This document shows positions 1-11,169 of a DNA stretch of 64,000 bases, piece after piece. Origin of the DNA: Cyprinodon diabolis (lineage: Eukaryota > Chordata > Actinopteri > Cyprinodontiformes > Cyprinodontidae); assembly GCA_030533445.1 (NCBI GenBank), contig CM060082.1, forward strand, positions 36,457,317-36,521,316, written 5' to 3'. The notes under the pieces were generated by a model that worked only from the letters and a program-made list of their open reading frames with translations, did not search any database and was not told the DNA's origin. The stretch's first letter is position 1. Each line of letters begins with the position of its first letter. The translations under genes and the position numbers were made by a program.

Positions 1-208
1 TAAACAAAGTTGGAGACAGAGGCTTAAAATGTAAACAGCCTTCAAAGATTTTCAAAAAGGATGATGAAACTTATTGAAACTGAGAAACTCAGAATCAAGG
101 ATGGAAAAAAGAAATAAATAATCTGGAAGGACAGTCAACTTTTAAAGACAAAGTGCAAAAAAGAATCAAGAAAGAACAATTTGGTACAACTTAAAATTAA
201 CATAAAAT
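1..208. other. No recognisable feature
   Basis: AT-rich sequence upstream of the Rex3 insertion. I see no open frame with coding character, no terminal repeat and no microsatellite. Confidence 0.5.
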
Positions 209-221
209 TAAAGCTATAAAT

Positions 222-1951
222 AGTCCGCCATCCAGCGTCTCAGGAGGGGGAAGCGGTGCAGCACCAACACTGTTTATAGTGGGTATGGTGTGCTGCTGAC
301 CTCGACTTGGGACGTTGTGGGTCGGTGGGCGGAATACTTCGAAGACCTCCTCAATCCCACCAACATGTCTTCCATTGAGGAAGCTGGGCCTGGGGACTCT
401 GGACTGGGCTCTCCAATCTCTGTGGGCGAGGTCGCCGAGGTGGTTAAAAAGCTCCTCGGTGGCAGGGCCCCGGGGGTGGATGAGATCCGCCCGGAGTTCC
501 TCAAGGTCCTGGATGTTGTAGGGTTGTGTTGGCTGACGCGACTCTTCAACATTGCATGGACATCGGGGGCAGTCCCCCTGGATTGGCAGACTGGGGTGGT
601 GGTCCCCCTATTCAAAAAGGGGGACCGGAGGGTGTGCTCCAATTACAGGGGAGTCACACTCTTAAGCCTCCGGCAAGGTCTATTCGGGGGTGCTGGATAG
701 GAGGGTCCGTCGGATTGTCGAACCTCGGATTCAAGAAGAGCAGTGTGGTTTCCGTCTTGGTCGTGGAACGCTGGACCAGCTCTACACCCTCAGCAGGGTC
801 CTGGAGGGTGCATGGGAGTTCGCTCAACCAGTCTACATGTGCTTTGTGGACTTGGAGAAGGCGTTCGACCGTGTCCCTCGGGGGGCCCTGTGGGGGGTTC
901 TCCGGGAGTACGAGGTGCCGGGCCCTTTGATACGGGCTGTCAGGTCCCTGTATGACCGGTGTCAGAGTCTGGTCCGCATTGCCGGCAGTAAGTCGGGCTC
1001 GTTTCCGGTGAGAGTTGGACTCCGCCAGGGCTGCCCTTTGTCACCGATTCTGTTCATTCCCTTCATGGACAGAATTTCTAGGCGCAGCCAAGGTGTTGAG
1101 GGGATCCGTTTTGGTGGCCTTAGGATTGCGTCTCTGATTTTCACAGATAATGTGGTCCTATTGGCTTCATCAGGTCGTGATCTGCAGCTCTCGCTGGATC
1201 GGTTCGCAGCCGAGTGTGAAGCGGCCGATCAGTGCCTCCAAATCCGAGGCCATGGTCTTGAGCCGGAAAAGGGTAGAGTGCCTTCTCCGGGTCAGGGGGG
1301 GTGTCCTGCCCCAAGTGGAGGAGTTTAAGTATCTTGGGATCTTGTTCACGAATGAGGGAAGAAGGGAGCGGGAGATCGATAGGCGGATTGGTGCAGCGTC
1401 TGCCGTGAAGCGGGCGCTGTACCGGTCCGTCGTGGTGAAGAGAGAGCTGAGTCAAAAAGCGAAGCTCTCGATTTACCGGTCGATCTACGTTCCTACCCTC
1501 ATCTATGGTCATGAACTCTGGGTCATGACCGAAAGAACGAGATCGCGGATACAAGCGGCCAAAATGGGATTCCTCCGTAGGGTGGCTGGGCTCTCCCTTA
1601 GAGATAGGGTGAGAAGCTCGGTCATCCGGGAGGGACTCGGAGTAGAGCCGCTGCTCCTCCACGTCGACAGGAGCCAGTTGAGGTGGCTTGGGCATCTGTT
1701 TAGAATGCCTCCTGGACGCCTCCCTGGTGAGGTGTTCTGGGCACGTCCCACCGGGGGGAGGCCCCGGGGAAGACCCAGGACACGCTGGAGAGACTATATT
1801 TCTCGGCTGGCCTGGGAACGCCTTGGGGTTCCTCCTGAAGAGCTGGAAGAAGTGGCTGGGGAGAGGGAAGTCTGGGCCTCCCTTCTTAAGCTGCTGCCCC
1901 CGCGACCCAACTCCAGATAAGCGGAGGAAGATGGATGGATGGATGGATGGA
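222..1951 (+). mobile_element. Rex3 non-LTR retrotransposon, 5'-truncated (RTE clade)
   Basis: Insertion of about 1.73 kb bounded by a perfect 13-bp direct repeat (TAAAGCTATAAAT) at 209-221 and 1952-1964, read as the target-site duplication. The 3' end carries tandem GATG-type units at 1930-1951, the hallmark tail of teleost Rex3. Two stretches used as standard Rex3 primer sites are present, at about 583-605 (TGGCAGACTGGGGTGGTGGT) and 1027-1047 (CAGGGCTGCCCTTTGTCACCG shortened by its last base). The endonuclease half is missing, as expected from incomplete reverse transcription primed at the target. The GC content is far above the flanking DNA. RTE-clade elements encode an endonuclease and reverse transcriptase and move by target-primed reverse transcription. 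Family assignment is recalled knowledge; the boundaries and duplication are directly visible. Confidence 0.93.
290..1920 (+). pseudogene. Rex3 reverse transcriptase, broken by two frameshifts
   Basis: Three overlapping frames together cover the RT domain to its natural C terminus: about 290-680, 690-1235 and 1230-1920. The first holds the palm-entry region (APGVDEIRPEFLK, then SNYRGVTLLS), the second the FVDLEKAFDRV block and the LRQGCPLSP block, the third the thumb and tail ending near LLPPRPNSR. Frame changes lie near 670-690 and near 1225-1240 and look like small deletions. The catalytic F-A-D-D box is altered: codons at 1140-1151 read F-T-D-N, so the second metal-binding aspartate is lost. 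No ATG precedes the first frame because the 5' part of the gene was never copied. A dead copy, not a functional protein. Confidence 0.9.
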
Positions 1952-1964
1952 TAAAGCTATAAAT

Positions 1965-2229
1965 TTGGATTGATTGATATTTGATTTTCAGAGACCCAAG
2001 TTTACAGTAAATGACAGTTTATGTCCTTCTAACATAAACTGAAAGAAAAACAGGGTGTATTGGCAGAAGCAATAAGCTTATAATGTGAACCATCCAAAAC
2101 CAAGTTACATTGGACTGGAAAATAAAAAAGATGACATCATTTTATAATAAATACCTAAATATGATTTTAAGCATAGAATTATTCTACACTAATAATTATC
2201 AAAATTTGTTACTTTATCTAAGATATCAT
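1965..2229. other. No recognisable feature
   Basis: AT-rich spacer between Rex3 and the next LINE fragment. Nothing supported. Confidence 0.45.
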
Positions 2230-2815
2230 CGCCATCATGATCAGAATTTATCCTCTTTGCCAAGTTAGGCCCAATATCAGCAAAGTAGTTATTAAATTAA
2301 TTTGCAATGTTATTATATCGGTTGATTTTACACTTCTCTTTTGTTAAAAATGTTTTAGGAAAACTAGAACTGCTACCCTTTTTAATTATCTGATCTAGTA
2401 CCTGCCAAGTACTTTTGATATTTGAGTTATTTCCTTCCAGAACCTTGCTATAATTATTTCTCTTACTAGATCTCATCATGCTTATTAATCAATTTTTATA
2501 GGTTTTATACGTTTTTTCTGCTTCCTGAGTTCTGTTTTTCAAGAAGTTTTTATACAACTTGTTTTTCTTTTATAGGCTTTTTGAATACCCTTGGTTAGCC
2601 ATGGCTTTTTGTCGTATTTATTTCTCTTTACCTTATATAACGAGCAACTGTTTTCGAACAGGGTAATAATAATATTTGGAAAATTGTATGCCATGTTTAC
2701 ATCTTATACATCAACTTCATCTCAGCATTGTCTAAATAAATCAACTTTAAATATGTTTATTGCCTCTTTAGTTTTTTGGGATTGAAACTACAATAGTTTT
2801 GATTTTGGGGACTTA
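2230..2815 (-). mobile_element. Decayed LINE fragment (linker between endonuclease and RT)
   Basis: Read on the minus strand, with several stops and shifts, the translation gives the typical jockey/L2-like linker: a KPWLTKGIQKAYKRK stretch near 2570-2610, then KSTWQVLDQIIKK near 2390-2430, then an INKFxNYFADIGPNLA-like stretch near 2240-2300. This order (PW-x-T-K-G, then TW-x-x-L-x-x-I-I-K, then F-N-x-F-F-x-x-I-G) is standard between endonuclease and RT of many animal LINEs. No tail or target duplication can be seen. The assignment to LINE is fairly safe; the family is not determined. Confidence 0.7.
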
Positions 2816-2963
2816 CAGAGGCCAGCAACTAAAAGTCCACTTTACACATCAGTGTCAAAAAGATTAGTAAAAATATTGTCAATTAACGTTGCACTATTTG
2901 TTGTAATTTGAGATGGTCGAGTGATTGTTGGATAAAATTCTAAACTAAACATGGAATTAATTA

Positions 2964-3737
2964 TGTCATGATTTTATTAAGAGCTCGGACCCAGGTTTAT
3001 TGAGAAGTTTTGTGGAGATTCTAGTGTTGCTCTGAACACTACTCAACCGGAACTGAAAGGTGAGGGGAAGACACTGCGGTTACTTCAGGTTCAGTGGGAG
3101 AATTGATTCTCGAACTTGAAGAGGAGAAAAGGTTGGCAGACTCACGTTCCCAGAGATTAGGTTGAACCTTAGACTCCAGTAGGTGAGGAATGTGTTCCGG
3201 TGTTTGTCTCATACGGAGGAGGGTGGACAAGGTTACCCACAATGCGGTTGCTTGTAGATAAACGGAGAAAGACTGACTGCCACTTAGATTTCCTGCGGTA
3301 CTTGAACGGACTGTTGTGCAGATGAATCCCTTGCTCAGTGTGAAGCTCAAACGTTTCCTTGGGGAAAAGTGGATCCAAACCTCTGGTTTGTTTCCTCAGC
3401 TCAGTTTGAAGCTCAGTTGATCCTTCCAGGGAGAGAAGGTCAGAAAAATCCTGTTTGCAGGATGACTTCCTGCCGAGAGGTAAAGACAAAAAACAATGTT
3501 AAGACTCAGGTTGACAAAAACTTAGTTTGACTCAGCAAAACTCAGCTTGGCAAGAGTACCCAAAACTGGCAAACACTCTGGCGTTGAGGTAGTGGCATTC
3601 AGCAGCTTAAGAACACTCCGTTAATGAAGTAACCCCTTACAGGTGTGTGAGGAGGACAATCAGAACCAGGCGCCGCCTGGTGGAGGAAGGAAGACAAACA
3701 CACAAAAACACAGACCACACAGACTGGAGTCCTAACA
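2964..3737 (-). mobile_element. Solo LTR, minus orientation (774 bp, 5-bp TSD)
   Basis: The segment starts TGTCATGAT and ends CTAACA on the plus strand, so it has the TG...CA ends of an LTR, and it is flanked by a perfect 5-bp direct repeat AATTA (2959-2963 and 3738-3742). On the minus strand there is a polyadenylation signal AATAAA (plus 2996-3001), about 30 bp from the 3' terminus, as in the R-U5 part of an LTR. It is clearly related to the copy at 10072-10771: both share the block with GACTGCCAC near 3270 and 10415 and the block AAAGACAAAAAACAATGTTA near 3482 and 10552. No gag or pol lies next to it, so it is a solo LTR left by recombination. Superfamily (Gypsy or other) is not determined. 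Open frames within it have no recognisable domain. Confidence 0.85.
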
Positions 3738-3742
3738 AATTA

Positions 3743-5130
3743 ACTCTTTATAAGCATTTTGCTGTTTAGGATTCAACAGATCTATGGTAAAATCTCCACA
3801 AACAAAACAATTTCGTTTGTTATTTATACCATCATGCATTTCAGTAATTTTTTCCCTGAACTTTTCAACACAGGGTCCTGGTGTTCTGCATAGGCAGCTG
3901 ATTATTTCATTCTTTCACATTTCCATCTCAATTTCTACATTAACACACTCAATAATTGTATTAATAGAATTTGACTTGTTGCTCATCAATTTTACTCGTA
4001 AGGTTTTGATCAATATATAAGACGACACCCCAGTGGCCTGCTGGGCGATAAACCAAGGAAACCAAATAAAGTGAACAATATACAGTTTGCTTTGCTATAA
4101 GATCATTTTCTCTGCAATGATGCATCCTCTAACATAAAGCTTTCTGATGAAGAGGAGGTAGTGGGATAGCCCGAGCGCGTTGGAGGTATCTTTGTGGCAA
4201 GCATTGGCGCAGTAAGCTGTGGTTTTAAAGTTGCATTTTTTTATGGCAGTGGAAGGAAAACTGTTTAACTGACATAATCAGAGATATTGTCCCTTTTTTG
4301 GGACTCTATAACTCTTTAAGATTCTTTACAGCAGAGACACAAACCGCTTTTTTAAGGAGGCTAGTTTTATTTTCAGCCTGGGTTGCAGTCGCTACACAAT
4401 TTTGAAGACCTTTCTTATTTTGCATCCAGGGTGCCTTAAAAAAAATGCAGTATTTTACTTGACATTGAAATTTTTACATATGCTTGCTGTGTTGGAAAAG
4501 AGGAAGAACCTGCTGCTGTGCTGTGTTTTGTAGCTCGGCCTTCATGAAAACTGTCATGAAAAGAGTTGATCAAGTTTATTGTGGTATTTTGATTGTGGAT
4601 CGGCTTTAATGGAAGGCAACATGAACATCTGTGCTGGAGGAAAACTATTAGAAGTCTTATTAGAAGTTTGTCTAAAGACACCACTTCAAGTTAGATTAGA
4701 TAAAAATAAATAAATGAACTGCCGTACTGTATGCATTAAAAGTTACTATTGGTCAAAAATAAAAATAATGCAACTTATGACACTGACACTGAGTTCTGAC
4801 CAAAGGCTGAGCATATAGGAATTTAATTATTTTTATTAGCCTGGCATTTTATTTTATAATTAAATTTTATTATGTATCTTTTTTTATTTTTCTCTGACAC
4901 AGATTTTTTTTGTTTATTATGTGTAAGCCATATTTATCTAAATTATAAGAAATAAAATGTTTGCTATATTTAATTCTATATGACTTGGAAAAGGACTTAA
5001 ACTTAACTGTAAACGAAGTAGAATAAAAAGAAATCAGCTCAAAATAATGATGCAAAATGGCATTAATATGAAAAAGTGCAGTGCAATGCAAAATAAATAT
5101 GGGACAAAATGCATTAGAAAATTGAGTTGC
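3743..5130. other. No recognisable feature
   Basis: AT-rich stretch with only short chance frames. I see no inverted or direct repeats of note. Confidence 0.45.
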
Positions 5131-5169
5131 ATCCTATTTAAGAGGATTATAAAAGTTCAGTACGTTAGT

Positions 5170-5395
5170 GCGAAATAATGTGTAAGTGTTGTTGCAAACA
5201 GTCTGATGGCAGAGGGGGAAAAGCTGTTGCAGAACCCGCATTGAATGCTGCGAGACTCTTCCCAGAGGGCAGCATGGAGAACAGTCCATGGTGTAGGTGT
5301 GAGGGGTCGCTGGTGATGTTACGGGATCGGGACACGCAGTGCTGGGATAAAATGTCTTTAATGGAGGGAAGAGGAGCCCTGATTCCTCTTTGCTA
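5170..5395. repeat. Fragment of a dispersed teleost repeat
   Basis: A GC-richer block with the phrases GAGGGCAGCATGGAGAACAG, GTGTGAGGGGTCGCTGGTGA and TGTCTTTAATGGAGGGAAG. I recognise these as a common dispersed sequence of fish genomes, probably from a LINE 3' region read in reverse. Both edges fade into AT-rich DNA and no target duplication was found. It stands out by base composition. Family unknown. Confidence 0.5.
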
Positions 5396-5399
5396 TATG

Positions 5400-7480
5400 T
5401 GATAAATCTATGTAATTTAAAAGTTTCAATTTCTAAAATGACAAAATATATCAAATTACCGTGAATCATTCTGATGTGCCTAAACAAAAAGAATTGCAAC
5501 TGCAAACTTTGAAAACCATGTATAAGAAAAAAAGTCAGTGACTGGGTCTGACACTGCAGAAAATAAATAACAAGGTCTAAACAGAACAGCTGTCAAATAA
5601 CAGCTTAAAGTGCATTAGAAACAGCCGAGATATGAGAGAACTCTGCTGCAGTTTGATGGAGACAATAAAGCAAACCAGCAGTCTGAACACTGGGCCAATA
5701 AGTGTATTCAGCTGCCTGCCTAGAAATATGAAGTTAAAGGGAATATCCAGTGTGGGCACAGAGCAGCTGAAATATTTCACACTAAATACACAAGACAGTT
5801 TACAATAAACATTATGCTACTTTGAGAAATGATGTCACAAAAACACATTTAGTTATTTAACTTGTAGACTAATACGTTGCAACATGTGCATTGTGGGGTG
5901 CCATTTGTTTACAGCTGACAACTTATGTGAAGTATTTAATTAGCTGAGAAATATATAAATAAAAACAAAGGACGTTATTCATTAGAGGATAAAATCTTTC
6001 GGCGACGGGAGGGGCGGATTGAAAATGATAGTGACAAACTCTAAGCCAAGTCTGAAGGCAAATTATGAGAAGGGATTTCACAAAACTCCCTAAAGTTTAT
6101 ATTACTTTTACTATGCAAGCTAATTAAAATCGGACGTTAAATCAAAAAGCTTAGCAGGAGCGATGGAGAAGTTCAGAAACCTTATCGCTGGTCTTCATCG
6201 CTATCATAATAACAGAGAAGAGAGTAATTCCACTGATAATGAAATCTGACTCCATATATTCACCTTCCCACTTGTCATGCTGCACCCATCCTGCTCAGTG
6301 TGCCACTTTTTGAAGTAAATTAATCATTCCAGCTGTTATTTACATTCCCTGTGTCCACTGTTGTATCAGCCAAATTATTGCCATAAATCTCACTCATTCT
6401 GGAGTCTCTTCAGTCGGAACAAGGAATGGACTCGCATGTGCTTTACCTCATCAAAACTTTCAGTCTAGAGATGCTTTCTCTTTGTCTTCTAGTTTGCACT
6501 GACTAACGCTGACAGCAATATAAGGCTTTACAAGACTTTAATGAGCCTCTTCTTTCCAAGAAATACCCCTGATGATTAAACACACACAACCAAACAAGCT
6601 CACTGAAACACTATAAATGCAAATTTGGGTTGCTGCAATGCAAATAGTATCCCATTTGCATGGAGAAAGCCATACCCTTACTCATTTCTATCTTAATTAA
6701 AAGGGATGCCTGATATTGGCAGGGGGGGAAAGATGAAGCTTTAAAACTTTTTAAAAGGGTATTTGTTTTGGTTTTGTTTTATTTTTGCAAGTTGCGTAAA
6801 CCTTTAGCTGAGAGTTCACTTTTCTTCATCTTAAATGCTTTGAAATGAATAGCAAGTGTAAAGTAAATATCTCAAACTAAAGATTCTAGTTGTACATTGG
6901 GATTGTATGTGAGAGACCAGCACTCAGATGGAAACTCTTCAAAGAGATATGCCAGAAGTTCTACTTGCTTGTGTCCCCCCTCCACCTCTCCATGGGTCCA
7001 TTTTAAAGTGTGCTTTAGTTGCTCTGCATCCGGTCTGCCGCAGCTTGAAATATATTGCAAAGTTATGCACATTTTGCATTTAAATTTCATAAGAAATTTA
7101 TTTTAGTTTCATCTGTGTTTGTAATGTAAAAAAAGGTTTGAGTGGAATAATTATTTCTTTACAAGGCACTGTTAAGAACTTATTTAGCATTCCATGTGTT
7201 TGTTCCCTTTTATAGCCTCTGGTTGCTGCAGATGAAATTTCAACAGTTTGTTCAATGAGGCTGCCAAAGGATACTAAATATTAAATGGAGACACCAAAAC
7301 AGTGACTATTCTACCCAGCTTAAGGCACACACTTAAGGCACTGGATGAGTGCTGTAGTAATCTTTTGGGAATCCTGAAGTCACAATAATGCAAAGCATTA
7401 GACAAGATAATATCTTTAGCACAGAGGTAGTCCTGTTCTAGGCTTAATTCTAAAAGAAAATTATATATAGAGAAATTTTT
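5400..7480. other. No recognisable feature
   Basis: AT-rich, with short chance frames (for example around 6872-7106 on both strands) that show no domain or codon bias. Could hold unconserved intergenic DNA; nothing supported. Confidence 0.4.
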
Positions 7481-7481
7481 T

Positions 7482-7558
<77 letters not shown>

Positions 7559-7680
7559 TTTTCTCACCCCTCGTGGGGTGGTATGTGTCATCCTCAAGCT
7601 CGGGTCCTCTAACAGAGGCCTGGGAGTTTGAGGGTTCTGCGCAGTATCTTAGCTGTTCCTAGGACTGCGCTCTTCTGGAC

Positions 7681-7721
<41 letters not shown>
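7482..7721. repeat. (TA)n microsatellite split by a 128-bp insert
   Basis: Two nearly pure TA tracts, 7482-7553 and 7682-7721, flank a 128-bp non-repetitive block (7554-7681). The block contains CCTCGTGGGGTGGTATGTGT and GCAGTATCTTAGCTGTTCCT, phrases I recall from a widespread fish repeat. Either a fragment inserted into a TA tract or TA slippage grew from both ends of an inserted fragment. Confidence 0.8.
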
Positions 7722-7722
<1 letters not shown>

Positions 7723-8008
7723 TTTTTTTTTTTTACTATATACTTTTTTTCTATTACATCACATTTCCAATGTGTGAAAGACAACCAGTTTTATTTCATG
7801 GTGACAGATGTTAAGCTTGTCCTGTTTCGTAGTCATTGGAATTAGAGAATTAACAATGTCCATATCTACATTTAGACATCACTATAACAGGTTTTATGGT
7901 AGAGAGTGATGAATGAAACATGAATAAAACTGAGAATCATCTTAATCTGGTTGTGACGAGAGCTTAAAGAAGGATGAAAAATGAGTCACAAAAATGTCAG
8001 CATATTAC

Positions 8009-8943
8009 TTAAAGCTACAGTGTGTAATTTTCAGTGACATCTAACGTCCAGACTGCAGACCGCAGCAACATGAACATCCCCCCCCCACCGCTTCTCTCCC
8101 CCAACAGTACGGCGAGCGTTACGGGACAAATTGTCTTCCACGACGTCCGCATCACCTACCTTCTCAAGTGATGAGGTTTGTTTACATAGATAATTTTACA
8201 GATAGTATTTCATTAGTCTGTGTAGGGTATAGATTTCATGTAGACTTAAGATAATAAATATACCCGTTATTTTTTCTACATCGTTGTGACGTTTTGGTGA
8301 GCTGCTTTGCATGGTGATATAAACAGACGAAGTAATTGTAGTCATTAGTTTAACAGCGAGATTGTGTTCGCTGGAAGAATAAATATTCCCCGTTTACAGT
8401 GTCCAAGTCTTGTTTGTGGCACGGGGGGTACAAGGCGAGGAAGAGGGAGAGGAAGAGGGCGAGGAAGCGAGGGAGGCGAGGATGGGCGTGCAGCCAGGGC
8501 CAGGCGAGGGAGAGGTGCCAGCGGGGTGACTAGACCAGAGGAGGAAAGGCTTGAAGATCTCCAAAGGAGCCGGAGAGAAGTAACCGAGGTATATATCCAG
8601 AAAATTATTTTACAGAAAATTACTGAATCATTACCTGTGAAACGTCAGGGACGTTGCTGAATAAGTATACTGGAGAGTAACAGCATCATCACGCAGCATA
8701 TTATTGTAATGGGCGATCTCGCAATCGCTAGTTTGTTGGCTCTGCGCTGCCGTAGCGCAAAGATGTCTGCCTCCATGGCTGCGAGACCCGCTCCTATGTA
8801 ATTATAAATAACGAATTCTAAGGCAACGCAAATATTAAGGTTAAGAGGCTGAGCTCGTAGATGATGATAAATAACATAGTTTTGTATAATATATTACATT
8901 TCTGACTGTATATCCCTGTAATTATTACACACTGTAGCTTTAA
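8009..8943. mobile_element. TTAA-flanked MITE family, long copy (935 bp)
   Basis: The ends are inverted repeats: TTAA followed by AGCTACAGTGTGTAAT at the left, and its reverse complement followed by TTAA at the right. The same ends and near-identical subterminal sequence bound the copies at 29224-29739 and 56653-57158. TTAA at both ends is the target pattern of piggyBac-like and Kolobok-like elements, though TTAA could also belong to the TIR. This copy is about 420 bp longer than the others: between the shared stretches ending near 8234 and resuming near 8709 it has unique sequence, where the short copies have about 55 bp of different sequence. No transposase is present. It is a non-autonomous DNA transposon. 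Confidence 0.85.
8400..8588 (+). other. Exon-like open frame inside the long MITE copy
   Basis: A 189-bp, 63-codon open stretch, GC-rich against AT-rich surroundings. It is preceded by TTTACAG (acceptor-like) and followed by GAG then GTATAT (donor-like), in the same phase at both ends. The translation is rich in Arg-Gly (a run of RG pairs) followed by a charged segment EEERLEDLQRSRREV that could form a helix. The larger open frame 8364-8660 has no ATG. It is absent from the two short copies of the element. It may be part of the lost autonomous element or captured host exon sequence. The splice reading is inference. Confidence 0.4.
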
Positions 8944-10066
8944 TGCCAATGTCATTCTTCCATTGTTTTATTTCATAAAACATATACAGTTGTCTTCCAA
9001 AGATCATGCTACTCGTTAAACCGAAACATATCATCCTTTTATCAAATCACCAAGAGCTTCAAGAAGAGTTGCAGTTAAGAAATTGAAATCTCTGTAACTA
9101 TAGCGTCTTTATTAGGATTCAGCTAAAGGCTCGGGGTTTTAACAGTGCCGAAATTGCTCACAAAATGCAACAAACAGATATGATTATTTTTTCACACACT
9201 GTGGTTCTCAATCTTCTGAAACCCTTGCCTGGTAAAGGCAGCAGAGACATTTAGCAAGATTCTGTAAGATTAGACTGCAAAGGGCAGAATAAAGTTATTT
9301 TCTCTGATGAAGGCCCCTTCTCACTGTTTAGAGACACCTGGAAACAGGACTACTGTATGTGTAAAAGGGTAAAGACAAGATAAACACTACCAAAAGTGCA
9401 ATGTGCTTGAATGTTGAAAGAAATAAATAACCGATAAGGTAGACGAGGAAAAAAATGAATAAACAAATAAAAGGAAAAACAAATACCTTTTCTAATTAAA
9501 CAAGAATGACTCACCATTAGTTTGGATTTAGTCCAGAAGTTTAAATCCAGTGTGCCAGTGAATTAAAGAAGATTTGTAAAACTATTACTGACCTTATACA
9601 ACCTCTGTCACATTGTTTACTATCCTGTCTTCTATATTTGCATAACTTAGAAAATAAATCTTACATTGATTTAGGCATGACGAAATATTTATGAAACTCC
9701 CAGGTCTTATCAGGTCAATAAAAACCGGGTTACATTCTATCTGCTACAGTGAGAAAATGTTGCATATTGATCTCAAGATCTCAAGAAATAAAAATATTGT
9801 TGCAAACTTATTTCAGTATATCAGTTTATACTGTAGAAGCACATTATTTGTAAACAGGCTGAAGTTTTTAAGAGCTGATTTCTGTTAATGTTAAAGATTT
9901 TCTGATGAAAACTAAAGAAAAAGTAAAAAGTGTGTTTAATACCTGCCAAAAGTAAACTTTTAATCAGATACTTTCATACCTTTAAATCTCACAGATTTAG
10001 AAATTAAAGTTCTCTATAGGGTATATAGTCTATAACTGCCCCCAAGTTGTCAGACAACCATAGGCT
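8944..10066. other. No recognisable feature
   Basis: AT-rich with poly-A runs near 9440-9490 and short chance frames. Nothing supported. Confidence 0.4.
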
Positions 10067-10071
10067 GAATT

Positions 10072-10771
10072 TGTCATGATGTTTTTAAGAGGTCTGACTC
10101 ACATGCAGAGAACCACTCAGAGAACCAGGGGAAAAGTTTAACAGGTTTATTGATAAGGACCACAGGATTTGTATCTGGAGCTCAGAGCACAGGTGAACCG
10201 TAACTAGAAGGTCTGGAAAGGATATCACTGTGATTAGTTCATGGTCCGTAGGAAATCTGATTGAAATCTTGAAAGCTGTCAAAACGGGACTCACGTTGGA
10301 GTGGGTTTCTTGCTTGTACTTGAATCCAGTTGGTGTGGGTTTATCCAGAGAGGAGAGAACTTGTTGGAGGGCGGACAGGTTGATTTCGGTTGGACCCTGA
10401 GGAGCAATGGAGCAGACTGCCACTTGGATTTCCATGGGAACTTGAATGGGACGTGTGGAGGTTTTTTCCCCTGCTCAGTGTGAACACAAACAATCCTTCC
10501 AGGGGGAGAAGGCCAAACATCTGATATGCAGGAAGGCTTCCTACTGAAAGGCAAAGACAAAAAACAATGTTAGTATCAGACAAACAAAACTCAGATTAGA
10601 CTCAGCTAAACTCAGCCTTGCTAGAGTAGTGACAGTCCACTGCTCAAATACTCCTCAGTGATGAACCAACGAGCCGCAGGTGTGCAGGAGGACCAACGAG
10701 TACAGGGCACCACCTGGTGGTGGAGGGAGACAAAAACACAAATACAACCCACACAAACTGGATTCCTAACA
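10072..10771 (-). mobile_element. Solo LTR, minus orientation (700 bp, 5-bp TSD)
   Basis: Starts TGTCATGAT and ends CTAACA on the plus strand; flanked by a perfect GAATT duplication at 10067-10071 and 10772-10776. The minus-strand AATAAA lies at plus 10146-10151. It shares several blocks in the same order with the LTR at 2964-3737, so the two are copies of one family that inserted independently. On the minus strand the block after a T-rich tract ends in a YAG (near 10548), followed by an open stretch; the same arrangement is seen in the sister copy. No internal retrotransposon genes adjoin. Confidence 0.87.
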
Positions 10772-10789
10772 GAATTATCGAGGGGTCAG

Positions 10790-11165
10790 TTCTATCATGT
10801 TCTCCCTATACGTGTGTGGGTTTTCTCCAGTAATTCCAGCTTCCTTCCACTGTCCAAAAACATGATTGTTAGGTTAATTTAACAACAAAATGCAAGTGAA
10901 AATCATTGCTGCAAGATCATCCGGGAGTAGCATGTCTTGCAAGTCAATGATTTGATGCAATCAACTGGTTTTCCTTGCAAGAAAGTTTTAACTGTGCCTT
11001 GAGATCACTTTAAACTGAATGAATTGACTTCTTTAAATTGCGCTTAGGCATAAGCGGCTGTGTGCACGATTGCATGTATTGTACTGTGATGGACTGACAA
11101 CCTCTCCATAGTGTACCCAGCCTTTCACCCATAGACTGCTGGGGATAGAGACGCCCCTCAGTGTC
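10790..11165 (+). repeat. SINE-like dispersed repeat, interrupted
   Basis: Two halves of a very common fish repeat. The left half (10795-10880) has GTGTGGGTTTTCTCCAGTAA and CTTCCACTGTCCAAAAACAT, the right half (about 11030-11165) has AAATTGCGCTTAGGCATAAG and TGTGATGGACTGACAACCTC followed by GTGTACCCAGCCTTTCACCC. The gap between the halves is filled by an L2-like 3' tail (separate entry). Decayed and without visible target duplication. Confidence 0.65.
10930..11035 (+). mobile_element. L2-type LINE 3' tail fragment
   Basis: Contains GATGCAATCAACTGGTTTTC and GTGCCTTGAGATCACTTTAA, then CTGAATGAATTGA, matching in order the 3' end of the L2-type copies at 12263-12440 (reverse strand) and 62110-62256. 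It sits between the two halves of the SINE-like repeat, which suggests insertion there. Confidence 0.6.
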
Positions 11166-11169
11166 ATAG

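Noticed and set aside
8364..8660. Reading the 98-codon Arg-Gly-rich frame as an independent gene
   Set aside because: It has no ATG and sits inside a MITE; only an exon-like or remnant status can be considered.
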